DNA from: Candidatus Poribacteria bacterium
Lineage (GTDB): Bacteria; Poribacteria; DTPJ01; WJIO01
Assembly (NCBI GenBank): GCA_014730235.1
Contig: WJIO01000283.1
Coordinates: forward strand, 1-19,592
Direction of reading: 5' to 3'
DNA length: 19,592 nucleotides
Below are positions 16,224 to 19,592 of the stretch, in pieces; position 1 is the first letter of the stretch; each line of letters starts with the position of its first letter. A program made the position numbers and the translations under genes. The notes under the pieces were generated by a model. That model saw only the letters and a program-made list of their open reading frames with translations. It made no database searches and had not been told where the DNA came from.

Positions 16224-16835
16224 TTATCCTCTCACAAGCTCCCCGAAATTGCGGAGTATTCTCAGCCCTATCTTCTGGCTTTTTTCTGGGTGAAACTGAG
16301 TTGCGTAAAGATTATCTTTTGCTATTATAGAGGTAAAATTAATCCCATATTCTGTAGTAGCCGCTATCACCGAATCGTCGTCGGGTTTTACATAGTAGGA
16401 ATGAACAAAATACATATATGACCCATCAGGAATATCTTTGAAGATAGGCGCGTCTGGTTTTTTCAGATCAATCTGATTCCATCCCATATGAGGAACTTTT
16501 AACTGATTTGAAAACCGCACTACACGACCCGGTATTATATCCAATCCCTGATATATGCCGCCTTCTTCGCTTTCCGAAAAAAGCAGTTGCAGACCCAGGC
16601 ATATACCCAGACAGGGTTTGCCGGATTCTACAGCCTTTCGGAAGGCGTCACCGAGGCCCGTATCTTCCAGGCGGCTTATGGCATCACGAAAAGCCCCTAC
16701 TCCCGGAAGGATAACGCCGTCGGCTTCTTTTATTTTCTCTGGATCATCTGTAATGAAGGCTTCTACCTCTATAAAATCGAAACCAGCCTGAACACTGCGG
16801 AGGTTTCCCATTCCGTAGTCAATTATAGCTATCAT
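16224..16835 (-). CDS. hisH: HisH, glutamine amidotransferase subunit of imidazole glycerol phosphate synthase
   Basis: HisH releases ammonia from glutamine for HisF, which makes imidazole glycerol phosphate and AICAR. I start the 203-residue protein at ATG 16835 (MIAIIDYGMGNL), the family's usual start, with AGGTG upstream. A longer in-frame version from 16871 would add 12 unconserved residues. The class I triad is Cys79 in GICLG, with His182 and Glu184 in FHPEKS. PGVGAFRDA and YFVHSYY are also typical. It lies 62 bases after hisB and directly before hisA. HisF, its required partner, is not in the window. Confidence 0.93.
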   Translation of the reverse strand: MIAIIDYGMGNLRSVQAGFDFIEVEAFITDDPEKIKEADGVILPGVGAFRDAISRLEDTGLGDAFRKAVESGKPCLGICLGLQLLFSESEEGGIYQGLDIIPGRVVRFSNQLKVPHMGWNQIDLKKPDAPIFKDIPDGSYMYFVHSYYVKPDDDSVIAATTEYGINFTSIIAKDNLYATQFHPEKSQKIGLRILRNFGELVRG

Positions 16836-16897
16836 AATGCACCTATTATATATCGTTGCCTCAAACAGCAAATATCGGTCAATGTTATTAAATTTAA

Positions 16898-17488
16898 CTA
16901 AAGTGTTCCTTTTGTAGACAAAACACCCTTGATACGCTCATCATAAGATGTGGCCATATCCAGAGCTCTGCCAAAGGCCTTAAACACAGCCTCAATAATG
17001 TGATGGGTGTTGCCTCCGTATGCTAAATTTATGTGCATGGTTGCCCCTGAATGGTTCACAAAGGCGTGGAAGAATTCCTCCACCAGTTCCACGTCGAAGT
17101 CACCCACCTTTTGCTTTTCCAACGGAACGTTAAAGACCAGATGAGGCCTATCGCAAAGGTCCATGTTTACGGAAGCCAGGGATTCACCCATGGGTATGGT
17201 TGAATTACCGAATCTCTTTATTCCGGCTTTATCACCGCAGGCTTTGTGTATTGCATCACCAAGACATATCCCCACATCCTCAACCGTATGGTGATAATCT
17301 ACTTCCACGTCACCCAGTGCTTTTAGCTTCAAATCCAGAAAGCCATGTCGGGAAAAGAGGGTCAGCATGTGATCAAAGAAACCGACCCCGGTGATTATTT
17401 CTGATTTACCAGCGCCATCAATATTAATTTCCAGATCAATATCCGTTTCTTTTGTTGTTCGTTTGATCTGAGCTGTCCGGTCTGCCAT
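16898..17488 (-). CDS. hisB: HisB, imidazoleglycerol-phosphate dehydratase
   Basis: HisB dehydrates imidazole glycerol phosphate to imidazole acetol phosphate, the substrate of HisC. At 196 residues it is the single-function form without the phosphatase domain found in E. coli. The metal-binding motifs are present: FDHML near 39, DYHHTVEDV near 64, EEFFHAF, and [11 protein letters not shown]. The C-terminus is the typical STKGTL. AGGAG eight bases before the ATG sets the start. The gene begins 32 bases after the end of an unknown membrane protein gene on the same strand. Confidence 0.95.
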   Translation of the reverse strand: MADRTAQIKRTTKETDIDLEINIDGAGKSEIITGVGFFDHMLTLFSRHGFLDLKLKALGDVEVDYHHTVEDVGICLGDAIHKACGDKAGIKRFGNSTIPMGESLASVNMDLCDRPHLVFNVPLEKQKVGDFDVELVEEFFHAFVNHSGATMHINLAYGGNTHHIIEAVFKAFGRALDMATSYDERIKGVLSTKGTL

Positions 17489-17520
17489 CTGTTAGTCTCC
17501 TGTTTTGAGTTATAAGTGGA

Positions 17521-17961
17521 TTACTCCGGCAAGCTCTTTGCCCAGGAATATATCGCAACATTCATGCCACAAATAAAGCCAAAAATATATGATTGCAAAA
17601 TAGGTAAGAGGGGATTCCGGGAAGCCAGAGCAAAACTCACAATCATAGGCACACCCAGGGCAGTAACAGTAAATATGGTGCTCTGTTTTCCTATTGATGT
17701 TTTCATCATCTTGACTTTTCTCATTAAAGCCAAAACATAATACCTGTCCCACAATCGTGAAGTCCATCTTCCGCCAATAGAACCCATCAGGATACCTATA
17801 ACAAAAAGCAAAAGACTCTCCAGGTGATTCCTGCTTTGCAGGGCCAGATACATCCACATCACCTCACCCAGAATGGTCACGAAAGTCAAGACCAGAAGGG
17901 TTCTGGGCTTCATGAGAAAAGGGAGCATACTTTTAGTTAATTTATACTTTTTTTCATCCAT
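17521..17961 (-). CDS. Four-helix integral membrane protein of unknown function
   Basis: The 146-residue protein has four hydrophobic segments at about 21-41, 47-65, 94-112 and 118-140. A basic cytoplasmic-type loop between helices 2 and 3 (RWTSRLWDRYYVLALMRKVK) and a charged N-terminus suggest both termini face the cytoplasm. I recognise no family. The ribosome binding site is weak. The gene sits between murA (91-base gap upstream) and hisB (32-base gap downstream), all on the same strand. It may simply be carried along in the operon. A 348-base frame overlapping it was judged a shadow, because this frame gives coherent membrane helices. Confidence 0.7.
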   Translation of the reverse strand: MDEKKYKLTKSMLPFLMKPRTLLVLTFVTILGEVMWMYLALQSRNHLESLLLFVIGILMGSIGGRWTSRLWDRYYVLALMRKVKMMKTSIGKQSTIFTVTALGVPMIVSFALASRNPLLPILQSYIFGFICGMNVAIYSWAKSLPE

Positions 17962-17983
17962 AAAAATCTTAATGTTTATTACT

Positions 17984-17995
17984 GGTTCAGTGTGG
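17984..17995. repeat. 12-bp remnant of the palindromic repeat terminus
   Basis: GGTTCAGTGTGG is identical to part of the terminal repeat of the MITE-like family, but no other part of an element is visible nearby. It sits in the gap between murA and the membrane protein gene. It is probably a decayed end, and chance is unlikely but not excluded. Confidence 0.35.
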
Positions 17996-18052
17996 AAGTG
18001 AAGAAAATCTAATAAGATTAATAATACCTGTTTTGCATTTTATCAAAAATAC

Positions 18053-19315
18053 TTATTCCGAAACCCTGACTATATCAGCCCCGGCACCGGCAAGTTTCTG
18101 TTCCATATGTTCATACCCTCGGTCGACATGATATATTCGGGAAATCACCGTCTGATTATCTGCGCCTAATCCGGCAATTACCAATCCTGCGCCGCCTCGT
18201 AATTCTGAGGCCATCACCGGCGCGCCGCTCAGGTAGTCCACACCTTTTACCACCGCGCTCTGTCCTTCTATTTTAATATCCGCGCCCATTCTGTTTAACT
18301 CGCTGACGTGCATGAAACGCTCAGGATGAACGGTTTCAGTTATGACGCTTATACCCTCAACTGTTGTCATAAGGGCCATTATCTGGGACTGTACGTCTGT
18401 AGGGAATCCGGGATAGGGTGATGTTCTCACATCCACCGGCTTGAGTGGATTTTCAGCGGATATTCTGATCCCGTCGCTTCCTTCTGCAATATTCGCGCCG
18501 ATTTCCCTGAGTTTATCTATAACAGATTCCATGAGAGACGCTTTGGCCTTTTTAATCAGCACGTTACCCCTTGTACTGACAGCGGCGATCATGTAGGTTG
18601 CGGCTTCTATTCGGTCGGGTATAACGCTGTGATTTGCACCGTGAAGCTCTTTTACCCCTTGAATTTTCATCAAGGGAGTTCCTTCACCCTCGATCTGCGC
18701 GCCCATATCCTTAAGAAAACCGGCAAGCTCAATAATCTGCGGCTCGCATGAGGCTTCCCTGATGGTTGTTACACCCTCGGCCTTAACGGCTGCCATCATC
18801 ACATTGACAGTTGCCCCTACGCTGGGCCCATTTGGGCCTCGCAGCAGCATATCCGCTCCAACCAGCTTATCCGCGCTGGCTATTATGTAACCATGCTCGA
18901 TTTCAATCTTCGCTCCTAGCTTTTCCAATCCCATGAGATGCAGGTCAATAGGTCGCGGGCCGATAACGCATCCTCCCGGAAATGAAACTCTGGCCTTACC
19001 ACATCGTCCTAAAAGCGCTCCCAGGGCATACACCGAAGCCCTCATTTTTCGCACAAGATCATAAGGTGCTTCATATTTATCGCATTTAATGGGATCTATG
19101 TTTAGCGTTGATCCTTCTAATCTAGCATCTGTTCCCAGCACCTCAAGAATTAATATCATTGACCTAATATCGGCCAGGTTTGGAACGTTTTTAATAACGC
19201 TGATTTCATCGCTGAGTATTGAAGCTATAACAAGGGGAAGGGCGGCGTTTTTTGATCCGCTTATGGTAATTTCACCTTCCAGCCTTTTGCCTCCGTTAAT
19301 TATAAATTTATCCAT
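18053..19315 (-). CDS. murA: MurA, UDP-N-acetylglucosamine 1-carboxyvinyltransferase
   Basis: MurA transfers enolpyruvyl from PEP to UDP-GlcNAc, the first committed step of peptidoglycan synthesis, in the cytoplasm. The 420-residue protein is full length. It has GSKNAALP with Lys22 and Asn23, the loop FPGGCVIGPRPIDLH with the active-site Cys116 (the fosfomycin target), and the late motifs PGFPTDVQ, ERFMHVSEL and ELRGGAGLV. Cys rather than Asp in the loop predicts fosfomycin sensitivity of the enzyme. AGGAAATAATA precedes the ATG at 19315. Only about 20 bases separate the start from repeat copy D, so transcription must come through or from that repeat. Confidence 0.96.
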   Translation of the reverse strand: MDKFIINGGKRLEGEITISGSKNAALPLVIASILSDEISVIKNVPNLADIRSMILILEVLGTDARLEGSTLNIDPIKCDKYEAPYDLVRKMRASVYALGALLGRCGKARVSFPGGCVIGPRPIDLHLMGLEKLGAKIEIEHGYIIASADKLVGADMLLRGPNGPSVGATVNVMMAAVKAEGVTTIREASCEPQIIELAGFLKDMGAQIEGEGTPLMKIQGVKELHGANHSVIPDRIEAATYMIAAVSTRGNVLIKKAKASLMESVIDKLREIGANIAEGSDGIRISAENPLKPVDVRTSPYPGFPTDVQSQIMALMTTVEGISVITETVHPERFMHVSELNRMGADIKIEGQSAVVKGVDYLSGAPVMASELRGGAGLVIAGLGADNQTVISRIYHVDRGYEHMEQKLAGAGADIVRVSE

Positions 19316-19335
19316 TATTATTTCCTATATTTTTT

Positions 19336-19457
19336 GGCTTTTCCGGGTTCAGTGTGGTATAAAGATAAGAAACTTCTTTATGCTGTCATTCCTGCTTTCG
19401 CAGGAATGACAAGCTGAGAGCATTTTCAATTATTACCACACTGAACCCGGAAGAACC
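19336..19457. repeat. MITE-like palindromic repeat between prmC and murA (copy D)
   Basis: Near-perfect terminal repeats at 19336-19358 and 19435-19457 bound a 122-bp element with the core hairpin ATTCCTGC-TTTC-GCAGGAAT at 19388-19407. Inner arms match those of copies A and B, in the same direction as copy B. It lies directly against the 3' end of prmC and 20 bases before murA. Confidence 0.88.
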
Positions 19458-19592
19458 TATTTTTTTTGCGCATGCAGTGAAATATCCTGGGTATGCCTGA
19501 GTAATCATTAACGAAGCAGTAATCGGTATATTTATCAGTTTTTATTGCTATCTCTCTAACTTTTTCCATTTGTTTATAACCAATTTCCAGAG
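19426..19592 (-). CDS. prmC: C-terminal end of PrmC, release-factor glutamine methyltransferase (truncated by window edge)
   Basis: PrmC (HemK) methylates the Gln of the GGQ motif in peptide-chain release factors using SAM. Only the last 54 codons are in the window. The frame reads LEIGYKQMEKVREIA, then VNDYSGIPRIFHCMRKK, matching the end of the PrmC fold, where LEIGxxQxxxV and a D-xxG-xxR strand pair are conserved. prmC directly before murA is a common bacterial gene order and supports the call. The last dozen or so residues (NRFFRVQCGNN) and the TGA stop at 19426-19428 are encoded by repeat copy D, so the C-terminus differs from an ancestral form. The methyltransferase NPPY motif would lie outside the window. 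Confidence 0.7.
   Translation of the reverse strand, partial: LEIGYKQMEKVREIAIKTDKYTDYCFVNDYSGIPRIFHCMRKKNRFFRVQCGNN

Noticed and set aside
16836-16871. Longer N-terminus for HisH starting at 16871
   Set aside because: The extra 12 residues are not part of the family, and the internal ATG at 16835 has an AGGTG ribosome site and gives the standard MIAIIDYGMGN start.
17510-17857. Minus-strand frame of 115 codons overlapping the membrane protein gene
   Set aside because: The alternative frame at 17521-17961 is longer and encodes four clean membrane helices. This one is Cys/Tyr/Phe-rich without structure.

Overview
The window is a gene-dense stretch of bacterial chromosome of moderate GC. It carries carbohydrate-type catabolism genes, histidine biosynthesis genes, a murein synthesis gene and several intergenic palindromic repeats. 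No rRNA, tRNA, CRISPR array or phage gene was seen. MurA shows a peptidoglycan maker, and an AcrB-type RND pump suggests a Gram-negative envelope. Gfo/Idh/MocA oxidoreductases, an FG-GAP/VCBS propeller, GH4 enzymes and secreted proteins with a ...TWGxIK tail recall uncultured lineages such as Poribacteria, Latescibacterota or Planctomycetota. That placement is inference from gene style only.

Layout. (1) 1-152, minus: start of a zinc-ribbon protein, probably a transposase, cut by the window edge, with its own promoter. (2) 245-1896, minus: two paralogous secreted proteins of unknown function behind a perfect consensus sigma70 promoter. (3) 2330-7317, plus: a likely operon of a Gfo/Idh/MocA dehydrogenase, a seven-motif calcium-type beta-propeller without signal peptide, and two GH4 NAD-dependent glycosidases of the MelA type. 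(4) 7435-10476, plus: an RND efflux permease with no adaptor gene beside it. (5) 10846-11919, plus: hisC, between two inverted copies of a repeat. (6) 12199-13290, plus: a second Gfo/Idh/MocA protein, GH109-like in its motifs, meeting stop-to-stop with (7) an S9 prolyl-oligopeptidase-family peptidase (13291-15279, minus). (8) 15501-19592, minus: prmC (3' end only), murA, a four-helix membrane protein, hisB, hisH, hisA.

How the genes work together. The 2330-7317 genes fit intracellular redox-assisted glycoside breakdown. GH4 enzymes cleave through an NAD-dependent 3-keto intermediate, and Gfo/Idh/MocA enzymes oxidise or reduce the same kind of sugars. HisC, HisB, HisH and HisA are four histidine-pathway enzymes. 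HisF, the obligate partner of HisH, is not in the window.

The most distinctive non-coding feature is a family of at least five MITE-like repeats (about 62 to 170 bp). Each has terminal inverted repeats built on TTCCGGGTTCAGTGTGGT, and four have a core hairpin ATTCCTGCGAAAGCAGGAAT. One lies between prmC and murA and appears to supply the last codons and the stop of prmC. Two flank hisC in opposite orientation.
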